NCBI RefSeq assembly: GCF_901538265.1
Contig: NZ_LR593886.1
Span: 4,113,738-4,177,737 of the forward strand
Length of the DNA: 64,000 nucleotides
Direction: 5' to 3'
Origin: Gemmata massiliana
Lineage (GTDB): Bacteria > Planctomycetota > Planctomycetia > Gemmatales > Gemmataceae
Positions 37,617-45,969 of this stretch are shown here, piece by piece. Made by a program: the position numbers and the translations under genes. Positions within the stretch are counted from its first letter, which is position 1. Each line of letters begins with the position of its first letter. The notes beneath the pieces are model-generated. The model did not search any database, was not told the origin of the DNA, and saw nothing but the letters and a program-made list of their open reading frames with translations.

Positions 37617-37717
37617 GGAAAAAGGGAGAGGGTAAAAGGCAAAAAGTGAACACTGTTCGGCGATTTTGCTCTTTATTTTGTCCCGTTCTCCTTAAAGAAA
37701 TACGCTCGCCGGGGTTT

Positions 37718-37816
37718 GGATGGGTGGGGGCCTGACCGACCTGAAGGTGTGAACCTGGTCAGGGCGGAAGCAGCAGCCATAAGCATTGGAGGGTGCGGCT
37801 CAGGGCACCCCCATCC
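37718..37816 (+). ncRNA. ffs: Bacterial SRP RNA (4.5S-type)
   Basis: The RNA component of the signal recognition particle. The 5' strand begins at 37718 (GGATGGGTGGGGGCCTGA) and pairs with the 3' strand TCAGGGCACCCCCATCC (37800-37816). The conserved apical domain is present: GGTCAGGGCGGAAGCAGCAGCC (37757-37778) holds the symmetric-loop bases recognised by Ffh, and GGTGCGGCTCAGGG is the return strand. A strong terminator follows at 37842. It lies between prkA and the DUF444 gene on the same strand and is probably transcribed from its own promoter. Confidence 0.93.
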
Positions 37817-37841
37817 TTCCACTCCCCGGTGACGCAATACA

Positions 37842-37880
37842 CGAACCCCGGCCAAATGGCCGGGGTTCGCTGCTTTTTGG
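37842..37880 (+). terminator. SRP RNA terminator
   Basis: A perfect 12-bp stem, CGAACCCCGGCC (37842-37853) / GGCCGGGGTTCG (37858-37869), with AAAT loop and CTGCTTTTT after it. It sits 25 bases past the SRP RNA end. Confidence 0.9.
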
Positions 37881-38171
37881 CCCGGTGTGGTGTTTCGTCT
37901 GGTATCATTGAGTGGGGGAAAGCGTTTCCTACCAGAAATGCACTGGAAAGTTACCTTAACAGGTCAATCAATCAGTGCCTCCAACCCGGGATGAAGTGCG
38001 TTTTCTCCTGCCAATTAGTCAGCCAGATCATTCGCGCAAGACCTGATCGGACACCCTGTTTCGCTTCTCCCCGACTCACGTTGTCTGGTACGATTCCAAT
38101 ACGCGACAATGCGCGGTAAGTTTGCTGCGCGCTGCGACGGTACCACCATCCACCCCCGAGGCACGATTGCC

Positions 38172-39275
38172 GTGGGACAAAAGATCGAACAAGACCTCCA
38201 GCGGTTCCGCAAGTTGGTGCGCGGAAAGGTGAAGAGCAACCTCTCCAAGTACATCAGCCGCGGGGAAATGATCGGCAAGAAGGGGAACGACTACGTGTCG
38301 ATCCCGCTCCCGTCGATCAATTTGCCCCAATTCCGTTTCGGGAAGAAGAACTCCGGCGGGGTGGGGGTCGGCCCCGGCCAACCCGGGCAGCCGCTCACGC
38401 CCCCACAGCAGGAGGGCGACGACCCGCAAGCCGGTGACTCGCCGGGCGGCCACATCCTCGAAGTCGACCTGACGATGGAGGAACTGGCTGACATTCTTGG
38501 CGAAGAGCTGGCGCTCCCGCGTATCGAGCCGCGGGGCAAGAAGAACGTCGTCACCGAAAAGGACAAGTACACCAGCATCCGGAGCGTCGGGCCGGAATCG
38601 CTGCGGCACTTCAAACGCACGTTCAAGCGCGCCCTGAAGCGTCAAATTTCGGCGGGCACGTACAACCCCGTCGACCCGATCGTCGTGCCCGTGCGCGAGG
38701 ACAAACAGTACCGCGCGTGGAAGGAAGTGCCCAAGCCGGACAGTGTCGCGTGCGTCATCTACATGATGGACGTGTCGGGGAGCATGACCGACGAGCAGAA
38801 GGAGATCGTCCGGATCGAGTCGTTCTGGATCGACACCTGGATCAAGAAGCACTACTCGGGCGTGGAGACGGTCTACATCATTCACGACGCGGTCGCGCAG
38901 GAGGTGGACGAGCACACGTTCTACCACACGCGCGAGAGTGGCGGGACGAAGATCAGCAGCGCCTACGAACTGTGCAACAAGATCATCGACGCCCGGTTCC
39001 CGCCGAGCCAGTGGAACGTGTATGCGTTCCACTTCTCCGACGGCGACAACTGGGGCGACGACGTGCCCAAGTGCGTCGACCTGCTGAACAACACGATGCT
39101 GGCGAAGCTGAACCTCTTCGGTTACGGTCAGGTGGAATCGCCTTACGGCAGCGGTGAGTTCTTCGACCACGTTCACGAACTAGTGGACGATCACGAAAAC
39201 GTGGTCGTGAGCCGCATCCCGGACCGCGAGGCGATCCTGAGCAGCATCAAGGAGTTCCTCAAAACCGGGCGGTAA
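38172..39275 (+). CDS. yeaH: DUF444 vWA-type protein (YeaH-like)
   Basis: The usual partner of PrkA, with a von Willebrand A domain. GTG at 38172 is chosen because VGQKIEQDLQRFRKLVRGKVKSNL matches the expected family start; ATG at 38109 would add 21 doubtful residues. The vWA MIDAS motif is D200-VSGSM in YMMDVSGSMTDEQKEIVR, and the ESGGTKISSAYELCNKIID and HFSDGDNWGDDVPKCVDLLNN blocks are typical. Before it is a Gly/Gln/Pro-rich linker (about 60-85). It begins a tight operon: the next three genes follow at gaps of 16, 3 and 5 bases. Confidence 0.93.
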   Translation: MGQKIEQDLQRFRKLVRGKVKSNLSKYISRGEMIGKKGNDYVSIPLPSINLPQFRFGKKNSGGVGVGPGQPGQPLTPPQQEGDDPQAGDSPGGHILEVDLTMEELADILGEELALPRIEPRGKKNVVTEKDKYTSIRSVGPESLRHFKRTFKRALKRQISAGTYNPVDPIVVPVREDKQYRAWKEVPKPDSVACVIYMMDVSGSMTDEQKEIVRIESFWIDTWIKKHYSGVETVYIIHDAVAQEVDEHTFYHTRESGGTKISSAYELCNKIIDARFPPSQWNVYAFHFSDGDNWGDDVPKCVDLLNNTMLAKLNLFGYGQVESPYGSGEFFDHVHELVDDHENVVVSRIPDREAILSSIKEFLKTGR

Positions 39276-39291
39276 CGAGGAGGACGAAGCA

Positions 39292-39642
39292 ATGTTCAAG
39301 AGTGTGAAATACGTCGGATTCGACGGGCGTCCGGAACTGGAGGCAACGGCCAAGCAACTCACGCCCGTGTTGGCGAACGAAATTCGCCAGCGCCAACAGG
39401 ATGTTGAAGTGGCCTGGACTCCACTGCCGAGCGACCCGGATCAAAGTTTGAGTTTGACCCTGGCTCGAACCGTAAACGGAGTCGAAGGGGCGGCGCTGGG
39501 TACGTTCGCGCCATCGGATCTTGTGGAAGCGTGGTTGGTGAGGAGCCGTTGCCGGGCCGTATGGTCGGATCTGCTAGAAGATCTGTCGCAGCGGTTGGGT
39601 GCTCGCGTTCACGAGGCACTGTCCGAACCTTTGGAGGTTTGA
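39292..39642 (+). CDS. Hypothetical protein in the DUF444-receptor-kinase operon
   Basis: A 116-residue, mostly soluble protein of unknown family. GAGGAGG lies eleven bases before its ATG, and its start is 16 bases past the DUF444 stop. Residues 1-60 mix strands and helices (YVGFDGRPELEATAKQLTPVLA), and the C-terminal half is helical (DLVEAWLVRSRCRAVWSDLLEDLSQRLG). Its close packing between a vWA protein and a kinase suggests a small accessory or adaptor in that pathway. Confidence 0.75.
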   Translation: MFKSVKYVGFDGRPELEATAKQLTPVLANEIRQRQQDVEVAWTPLPSDPDQSLSLTLARTVNGVEGAALGTFAPSDLVEAWLVRSRCRAVWSDLLEDLSQRLGARVHEALSEPLEV

Positions 39643-39645
39643 GCT

Positions 39646-39993
39646 GTGGCCAAGTCGCCCACCGAGTACGTTCGTGATTTGATGGCTCAAGTCGGTGTCC
39701 TCCAAGATCGAGACGCGACCCGCCGCGCGGAGTTAGACGAGCTGAAGACACGCCTTCGTCAGGAACTTGCAGAACGGAAATTAGCGGAAGAGAAGGCGCG
39801 TGACGAAATCACCCAACTGCGGCGCGAGTTGGCCGAAGCGCGACAAGAAACGGCCGTTCTCAAGCAACAACTTCAGGACCACGTCGCTCAATACCAGGAG
39901 TGGGATCGGCGGCGGTGGGGGTTGATCGTTCTGCTGCTCGGTGCGGTACTTTCCCTGGCGTCGGGGTTGATTGTCACGCTGGCGAAGAAGTAG
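39646..39993 (+). CDS. Tail-anchored coiled-coil membrane protein
   Basis: A 115-residue protein. Residues about 15-90 are an almost continuous charged coiled coil (QDRDATRRAELDELKTRLRQ, EKARDEITQLRRELAEARQE), and residues 92-112 are a single C-terminal membrane helix (WGLIVLLLGAVLSLASGLIV). The start is GTG, three bases past the previous stop. It lies directly before the receptor kinase gene (5 bases), so it is probably a membrane scaffold or partner of that kinase. No family name is offered. Confidence 0.8.
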   Translation: MAKSPTEYVRDLMAQVGVLQDRDATRRAELDELKTRLRQELAERKLAEEKARDEITQLRRELAEARQETAVLKQQLQDHVAQYQEWDRRRWGLIVLLLGAVLSLASGLIVTLAKK

Positions 39994-39998
39994 TGCCC

Positions 39999-42389
39999 AT
40001 GAGCGATCCGGATTCGGCCGAACAGACGCAGCCCGGGCTGCACCCCACGGGCGACACCGTGTCACCGGGTGCTCGCCAGTACAAGTTCATTGAACCGCGC
40101 CAAGTTGCGGGCGAACTCGGGCGGTTCGGGAACTACCGCGTCATTCGCCTACTCGGTTCCGGCGGAATGGGCCTCGTGTTCGAGGCCGAAGAGGTCGCCC
40201 TCGGGCGCCCGGTTGCCCTCAAAGTGCTCAAGCCGGAACTCGCAGCCGACCCGGAGAGCCGCGAGCGCTTTCTGCGCGAAGCGCGGGCCGCAGCCGAGAT
40301 CCCGTCGGACCACGTTGTCACGGTGCTGAGCGTCGGGGAAGCGGGCGGTCTCCCGTTCCTGGCAATGCCACTACTGTTTGGCGAAACGCTCCAAGCCCGC
40401 ATCGAGCGCCCGACGTTGGTCGATCTCCGGACCGCACTCATCATCGCACGCGACACGGCCGCGGGGCTGGTGGCGGCTCACATTCGAGGGCTGATTCACC
40501 GCGACATTAAGCCGGCGAATATTTGGATCGAAACTAGTGGGCCAGGTGGGACATTTAAACGCGCCCGCATCTTCGATTTCGGCCTCGCGCGGCGCCTGCA
40601 CCACGAAACCAGCCTGACGAGTACGGGGTTCATCGTCGGTACGCCGAACTACATGTCCCCGGAACAAGCCGCTGGTCACGAGGTCGATGCGCGCGCGGAC
40701 CTGTTCTCGCTCGGTTGCGTGATGTACGTCATGCTGACCGGCGAGCTACCGTTTCGGGGGAAGTCCGCGCTGGCAGTGATGTCCGCGTTGGCGAACAAGG
40801 CTCCCGACCCGATCGTCGCGAAGAACCCCACCGTACCGCCCGCGGTCGACGCGCTCGTGCTGCGGTTGCTGGAAAAGAAGCCCGAGGACCGCGTTCAGTC
40901 CGCAGCGGAAGTCGTGGCGGAACTCGATGACGCGATCGCGTCCCTCTCTGGCTCAGCTCCCGTATTGTTGCTCTCGCCCGCGAAAGTCCGGCCCGTTGGT
41001 GCCGATACGCTGGCGCCGGGCAAAAGCGACACACTACTCGGCACACCGGTCGCCTACGAACCACACACCGAGCGCATTCACCGCCGGCGCGCGATTTTCG
41101 TGTGCTCGGGTTTGGCCGTTATCGTTGCTCTATCTGCGTTTATCGGGTGGCGGGCGATGCAGAATCAGCCCGTGCAAGCGGCTCCGGTCGAACCGATCGT
41201 TGTGGGCGTGCTCCACTCTCAGAGTGGCACGATGGCCGTGAGTGAGAACCCGGTTATCGACGCGACCCTGCTCGCGATCGAAGAGATCAACGCCGCGGGC
41301 GGGGTACTGGGGCGCCCCCTGAAGCCGGTCGTCGTCGACGGGAAGTCCGACCCCGACGAGTTCGCGCGTCAGGCCGAGCGATTGCTGACCGAAGAACGTG
41401 TGGCTGTCATCTTTGGATGCTGGACGAGCGCGTCTCGTAAGGCCGTGCGCCCCGTGTTCGAGCGCAACGCTGGGCTACTCTTCTATCCCGTGCAGTACGA
41501 GGGGTTAGAGGAATCGCCGCGCATCGTGTATTTGGGGCCGGCACCGAACCAGCAACTCATTCCGGCTGTCGATTTTGTGATCGACACGCTCAAGAAGAAA
41601 CGCATCGCGCTCGTTGGCTCGGACTACGTGTTCCCTCGCCCGGCGCACGCGATCATTCGGGACCGCGTCGCGGAGCGCAAAGCGGCCGGGGTCGACGTCG
41701 AAGTGGTGGCCGAGGCGTTCATTCCGCTCGGTTCACCGCTCGTCATCAACGCGATCGCCCGTGTTCGGAACGCGAACGCCGATGTCGTTATCAACACGAT
41801 CAACGGCACTACAAACGCTGCTTTCTTTCGCGAACTGCGTGATCCGAAACAGGGCGTGCCGAACATTACCTCGCTCTCGGTCAGCATTACCGAGAACGAG
41901 GTCCGCGGACTGGACCCGCGTGCCATGACGGATGACTACTTGGTTGCGAGTTACTTCCAGACAGTGGACCGCCCCGAGAGCCGCGCCTTCGTACAGCGGA
42001 TTCGTGCGAAGTACGGCAGCGATCGGTCCGCGAGCGACATGATGGCGGCGGCTTATTCGGGTGTCTATTTGTGGGCAAAAGCCGCTACCGCAGCTCGCGG
42101 AGTTGATCCGTCAGCGGTAGCGAACGCAGTTCGCGGGCTGGAATTCGATGGCCCCGGGGCGCGGATCAAGATCGACCCGGAAAACCTCCACGCTTGGCTG
42201 CCCGTTCGTGTGGCGAAAGTGCGCCCGAGTGGAGAAGTTGCGCTCGTGCCGGGTGCAGGATCGGAAACACCCGTGCGCCCACGGCCGTTCCCACCGACGC
42301 GCTCCCGGGACGAGTGGAGCCAGTTCCTCCGCAAACTCGAAATGGATTGGGGCGGGAAATGGCAGGCGCCGGAGCGGGCAGGGCGGTGA
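39999..42389 (+). CDS. Membrane Ser/Thr kinase fused to a UrtA/AmiC-like solute-binding domain
   Basis: A one-pass receptor-type kinase (796 residues). The Hanks kinase domain covers about 45-320: glycine loop GSGGMG (53-58), ATP-binding Lys75, catalytic HRD (167-169), DFG (193-195) and GTPNYMSPEQ. A membrane helix is at 366-387 (IFVCSGLAVIVALSAFIGW). The extracytoplasmic part, 397-790, is a Peripla_BP_5-like domain of the urea/short-chain-amide type (VVGVLHSQSGTMAVSENPVI, FGCWTSASRKAVRPVFER, LLFYPVQYEGLEESPRIVYLG). It would sense a solute outside and signal inside. The ATG at 39999 lies 5 bases after the coiled-coil gene; longer upstream frames lack a signal. Confidence 0.92.
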   Translation: MSDPDSAEQTQPGLHPTGDTVSPGARQYKFIEPRQVAGELGRFGNYRVIRLLGSGGMGLVFEAEEVALGRPVALKVLKPELAADPESRERFLREARAAAEIPSDHVVTVLSVGEAGGLPFLAMPLLFGETLQARIERPTLVDLRTALIIARDTAAGLVAAHIRGLIHRDIKPANIWIETSGPGGTFKRARIFDFGLARRLHHETSLTSTGFIVGTPNYMSPEQAAGHEVDARADLFSLGCVMYVMLTGELPFRGKSALAVMSALANKAPDPIVAKNPTVPPAVDALVLRLLEKKPEDRVQSAAEVVAELDDAIASLSGSAPVLLLSPAKVRPVGADTLAPGKSDTLLGTPVAYEPHTERIHRRRAIFVCSGLAVIVALSAFIGWRAMQNQPVQAAPVEPIVVGVLHSQSGTMAVSENPVIDATLLAIEEINAAGGVLGRPLKPVVVDGKSDPDEFARQAERLLTEERVAVIFGCWTSASRKAVRPVFERNAGLLFYPVQYEGLEESPRIVYLGPAPNQQLIPAVDFVIDTLKKKRIALVGSDYVFPRPAHAIIRDRVAERKAAGVDVEVVAEAFIPLGSPLVINAIARVRNANADVVINTINGTTNAAFFRELRDPKQGVPNITSLSVSITENEVRGLDPRAMTDDYLVASYFQTVDRPESRAFVQRIRAKYGSDRSASDMMAAAYSGVYLWAKAATAARGVDPSAVANAVRGLEFDGPGARIKIDPENLHAWLPVRVAKVRPSGEVALVPGAGSETPVRPRPFPPTRSRDEWSQFLRKLEMDWGGKWQAPERAGR

Positions 42390-42485
42390 GACAGATCGGC
42401 TCCTTTCCGCGAGAAGCCCGGCTCCCTTCATTCAGAAGGCCACGCGGTTCGTGTATGATGGAGTAACAGCTCGAAGGAGTCGCCG

Positions 42486-44054
42486 ATGAATCTGGGCTTT
42501 TACAACACCAACTTACCCCCGCACCTCCGCGTCCTGAAGGACGAGATCGAGTGCTACGCGCGCGACTACGGCCTCGACTTCTACGAAACCATCTTCGAGG
42601 TCGTGGACGCCGACGACCTGAACGAGATCGCGGCCTACGGCGGGTTCCCGACGCGCTACCCGCACTGGTCCTTCGGGATGCAGTACGAGGAGCTCAAAAA
42701 GGGCTACGAGTACGGCCTCTCGAAGATCTACGAAATGGTCATCAACAACGACCCGTGTTACGCCTACCTGATGCGGTGCAACCACACCGTCGATCAGAAG
42801 TTGGTGATGGCCCACGTGTACGGGCACTGTGACTTCTTCAAGAACAATGCGTACTTCGGGCACACGACGCGGAAGATGATGGACGAGATCGCGAACCACG
42901 CGGCTCGCATCCGGCACTACGTCGAGCGGTTCGGCGAGGACGAGGTCGAGGCGTTCATGGACCGGTGCATGTCCATCGACGACCTGATCGACATCCACTC
43001 GGTCGCGATCAAGCGCCGCGACGATCACTCCAAGTACGACTTCAGCCCTCAAGCTACGGGCGATGACCCTGCCGAAGAAAACGTCGCGCCGCGGTTCAAG
43101 GCGAAGTCGTACATGGCCGACTACATCAACCCGCGCGGCGCACTTAAGGCCGAAGACGAGGAGAGCAAGCGGGCGAACTCCGCGCGCGCGGCCCGGTTCC
43201 CCGAGCACCCGGAAAAGGACGTCCTGCTGTTCCTCATTGAAAACGCCCCGATGAAGAACTGGCAGCGCGACATGCTCAGTATCGTCCGGGACGAGGCTTA
43301 TTATTTTTATCCTCAAGCTCAAACGAAAATACTGAACGAAGGCTGGGCGAGCTTCTGGCACAGCACCATCATGACGCAGAAGGTGCTGGACCCGTCGGAG
43401 GTGATCGACTACGCGGACCACCACTCGGGCACGATGGCGACCAGCTCGCGCCGGCTCAACCCGTACAAGGTCGGCATCGAACTGCTGCGCGACGTCGAGC
43501 GCCGGTGGAACATGGGGCAGTTCGGACCCGAGTGGGAAAACTGCACGGACATGGAAGAAAAGCGGCGCTGGAACAAGAAACTCGGGCTGGGGCGGCAGAA
43601 AATCTTCGAGGTCCGCAAGATCCACAGCGATATTACCTTTATCGACACGTTCTTGACGCCCGAGTTCTGCAAGGAATACAACCTGTTCTCGTTCAACTAC
43701 CAGGAGCCGACGCAGAACTACGTGATCGAGAGCCGGGAGTTCCAGAAGGTCAAGCAGCGCCTGCTCTTCAGTCTCACGAACTTCGGGAAACCGTGGATCT
43801 ACGTGCTCGACGGCAACCACCGCAACCGCGGTGAACTGCTGTTGCGACACGAGCACCACGGGGTAGATTTGAAAGTAGACGAGGCGCGCGACGTGCTGAC
43901 CAACCTTCAGTACATCTGGTCGCGGCCCGTTCACCTGGAAACGATCAGCGACGGGCAGCCCACCGTGCTGAGCTTCGACGGCTCCGAACACACCCAACAA
44001 ATTACCGGAGGGACCGATGACGCTAACCGAAAGTCTGCTCCCAAAGCTAAGTGA
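42486..44054 (+). CDS. spoVR: SpoVR family protein (YcgB-like)
   Basis: The third member of the prkA-DUF444-SpoVR set (522 residues). ATG at 42486 is preceded by GAAGGAG. The SpoVR signature is FYETIFEVVDADDLNEIAAYGGFP, then HWSFGMQYEELKKGYEYGLSKIYEMVIN near the N-terminus. Further conserved blocks are NAYFGHTTRKMMDEIANHA, EYSTRK-like EDVLLFLIENAP, and LNEGWASFWHSTIMTQKVLD. Family function is not settled; it is associated with stress survival and spore cortex formation. It sits 96 bases after the receptor kinase and overlaps the next gene by 38 bases. Confidence 0.95.
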   Translation: MNLGFYNTNLPPHLRVLKDEIECYARDYGLDFYETIFEVVDADDLNEIAAYGGFPTRYPHWSFGMQYEELKKGYEYGLSKIYEMVINNDPCYAYLMRCNHTVDQKLVMAHVYGHCDFFKNNAYFGHTTRKMMDEIANHAARIRHYVERFGEDEVEAFMDRCMSIDDLIDIHSVAIKRRDDHSKYDFSPQATGDDPAEENVAPRFKAKSYMADYINPRGALKAEDEESKRANSARAARFPEHPEKDVLLFLIENAPMKNWQRDMLSIVRDEAYYFYPQAQTKILNEGWASFWHSTIMTQKVLDPSEVIDYADHHSGTMATSSRRLNPYKVGIELLRDVERRWNMGQFGPEWENCTDMEEKRRWNKKLGLGRQKIFEVRKIHSDITFIDTFLTPEFCKEYNLFSFNYQEPTQNYVIESREFQKVKQRLLFSLTNFGKPWIYVLDGNHRNRGELLLRHEHHGVDLKVDEARDVLTNLQYIWSRPVHLETISDGQPTVLSFDGSEHTQQITGGTDDANRKSAPKAK

Positions 44055-44493
44055 GTGGCGCCCGGCCGGCGACGGGCGCCACTCGTGGGGCGGGTCGTTC
44101 CCGACCGCGGGGTGGACCGTCCAACTCACCGCCGACAAGACCGATTCGCTTTCGTGCCTAGTGTGGGAATTGGCTCTCGCTCGCACTGGTGACACGCCTG
44201 CGGATTTCACGCTTCGTGCGTGGGCCGAGGGCGTTGCCCAGCGCGTGGCCGGGTTGCTGGAACCGCTGAAGTTGATCGAAGTGGACGAGGCCCGCGGGGA
44301 AGCGCTCCTCCGGAGCGCGGCACCCGCAAAGAAGGGCGATCGCGTCGCGTACTACGAGGTCCGGTTACACGCGCTGGGCCGCGCGGACGTCCGGCGCTTC
44401 AGCGCATCGCGGACCGAGAGCAGCCGCGAACAGATCGCGTTCGCCCTCACGCATGAAGTGGTCGCGAAACTGGTCGGAGACATTACCGGGTAA
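44017..44493 (+). CDS. Hypothetical protein overlapping spoVR
   Basis: A 158-residue soluble protein of unknown family. Its ATG is inside the end of spoVR (38-base overlap in another frame), so translation is coupled. Composition and codon use match the neighbours. It contains WTVQLTADKTDSLSCLVWELALART and a C-terminal SREQIAFALTHEVVAKLVGD helix. The conserved placement suggests a SpoVR-pathway accessory protein. A terminator follows. Confidence 0.75.
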   Translation: MTLTESLLPKLSEWRPAGDGRHSWGGSFPTAGWTVQLTADKTDSLSCLVWELALARTGDTPADFTLRAWAEGVAQRVAGLLEPLKLIEVDEARGEALLRSAAPAKKGDRVAYYEVRLHALGRADVRRFSASRTESSREQIAFALTHEVVAKLVGDITG

Positions 44494-44534
44494 ATTCGCT
44501 CTGTAAGGACCGGGGAATTCGTTTCTCAAACAAC

Positions 44535-44585
44535 TGTAGCCGCGATCCGAGGGACGCTTGTCCCGGGTCGCGGCTACACTGTTTT
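44535..44585 (+). terminator. Terminator of the spoVR operon
   Basis: An 11-bp outer stem, TGTAGCCGCGA (44535-44545) / TCGCGGCTACA (44568-44578), encloses a smaller GGGAC/GTCCC stem and is followed by CTGTTTTT. It ends two bases before the next ATG. Confidence 0.85.
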
Positions 44586-44586
44586 T

Positions 44587-45921
44587 ATGCTCGTTCGCCT
44601 ACCGCGCCGGTCGTTGGGTTACTTCGTTGTCTTCGTCGGCGCGTGGGTCGGCGCTGCGGCTCCCATCAGTATCGGCAGTGACGGCCTCTTTCGTTTCGAG
44701 GCCCTCGATTTACTTTTGCGGCACGGAGAACTCGACCGCGGGCGGTACTCGCTCGTCGGCCCGGTTTGCGCCGCGCCGCTCTGGTACTTGGGAGAAGCAC
44801 TCGGAACCCCCGGCGAAACGGTGTGGCTGTTCAATCGCGTGGCGTTCCTCGCGGGACTGGTTGGACTGTGGCTCGCGCTGCGCCCGGTTTTGTCGCCCTG
44901 CGAACACAGACGATTCATTGTGCTGTTGTTGCTCGGCAGCATGTTCCCGTGGCACATGATGGGTTTTTTCGCCGAGGTGTTCCACGCGGTCTGCGTGGGA
45001 ACTGGGCTGACGCTACTCGCGACCCGGCGCGGTACCGGAGCACTTCTCGGAGGCGTGCTGTGTGCGTTTGGGACCGTGAACGTGCCCGCGACCGTGGTTG
45101 GATTGGGGTTCGCTGCGTGCGCGCTGGTCTGGCACACGCGCCGGTTGAGGTACTTCGCGGTTCCTGTGTTCGCGGCAGCGCTGATCCTGCTTGAGAACTA
45201 CGTTCGGCGCGGTAATCCGCTCGACGGCGGGTATGCGAGCGAAACGGGGAGCCGCACCGTGTTGCCGTACTCGGGGCTCCCGGATTTCAGCTACCCGCTC
45301 TTTTTCGGGGTGCTCTCGATTCTGTTTTCGTTCGGTAAGGGGTTGGTGTTTTTCGCACCGGGCCTGTTCGCGCGTTACCTCCACGACGAGCAGGAGACTG
45401 GCGCGGACCGCACGCGGCTCGTGTACTACACGTGGATCGCGGTCGTGGTGGGGTTGGTGCTGGTCTATTCGCGTTGGTGGGCGTGGTACGGTGGGGGCGT
45501 ATGGGGACCGCGGTTCTTTCTGTTCGCCGCACTGCCCGCTTCCCTTGTGCTGACCCGTTGGATCACGCACGCGAAATCACACTCGGCATTGGCGAATGTC
45601 TTGGTGCTGCTTGCGGTTGCTCTGTCGTGTTGGGTCGGGGCGAACGGGATCGTCTTTCAGGAGCACGGGACGGAGCAGTACTCGGCGAACAACTTCGAGT
45701 TCGAGTACGTGACGTGGTACGTTCCCGAGTGCTCAGTTCTCTGGCTCCCGTTCGTGGTTCACAAGCACCTGGATTGGCAGGATTATGCTCGACTCACCGC
45801 GTTCGCGTTGGGGTTCGCGTATCTAGCGAGGCCATTGGTGCTGGTACTCGCTGGGTGTCTGTGTGAAGGGTGCGTGAGTGTGTGGCGAAGTGCCCGGTCG
45901 GGGGCGCGCTGGCGGGTTTGA
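44587..45921 (+). CDS. Polytopic membrane protein, possible GT-C-type glycosyltransferase
   Basis: A 444-residue integral membrane protein with about ten helices (LGYFVVFVGAWVGAAAPI, LFNRVAFLAGLVGLWLAL, FALGFAYLARPLVLVLAG). The loop WWAWYGGGVWGPRFFLFAALPASLVL is typical of lipid-linked-sugar-dependent (PMT/ArnT-like) GT-C proteins, but no catalytic acidic motif is plain, so the function is only suggested. ATG at 44587 follows directly on the terminator. It could be a distant polysaccharide or lipid modification enzyme. Confidence 0.7.
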   Translation: MLVRLPRRSLGYFVVFVGAWVGAAAPISIGSDGLFRFEALDLLLRHGELDRGRYSLVGPVCAAPLWYLGEALGTPGETVWLFNRVAFLAGLVGLWLALRPVLSPCEHRRFIVLLLLGSMFPWHMMGFFAEVFHAVCVGTGLTLLATRRGTGALLGGVLCAFGTVNVPATVVGLGFAACALVWHTRRLRYFAVPVFAAALILLENYVRRGNPLDGGYASETGSRTVLPYSGLPDFSYPLFFGVLSILFSFGKGLVFFAPGLFARYLHDEQETGADRTRLVYYTWIAVVVGLVLVYSRWWAWYGGGVWGPRFFLFAALPASLVLTRWITHAKSHSALANVLVLLAVALSCWVGANGIVFQEHGTEQYSANNFEFEYVTWYVPECSVLWLPFVVHKHLDWQDYARLTAFALGFAYLARPLVLVLAGCLCEGCVSVWRSARSGARWRV

Positions 45922-45969
45922 GGTCGGGCGTACAATGATCCGGCCCATTTCCCAACGGAGCAGCGCATC

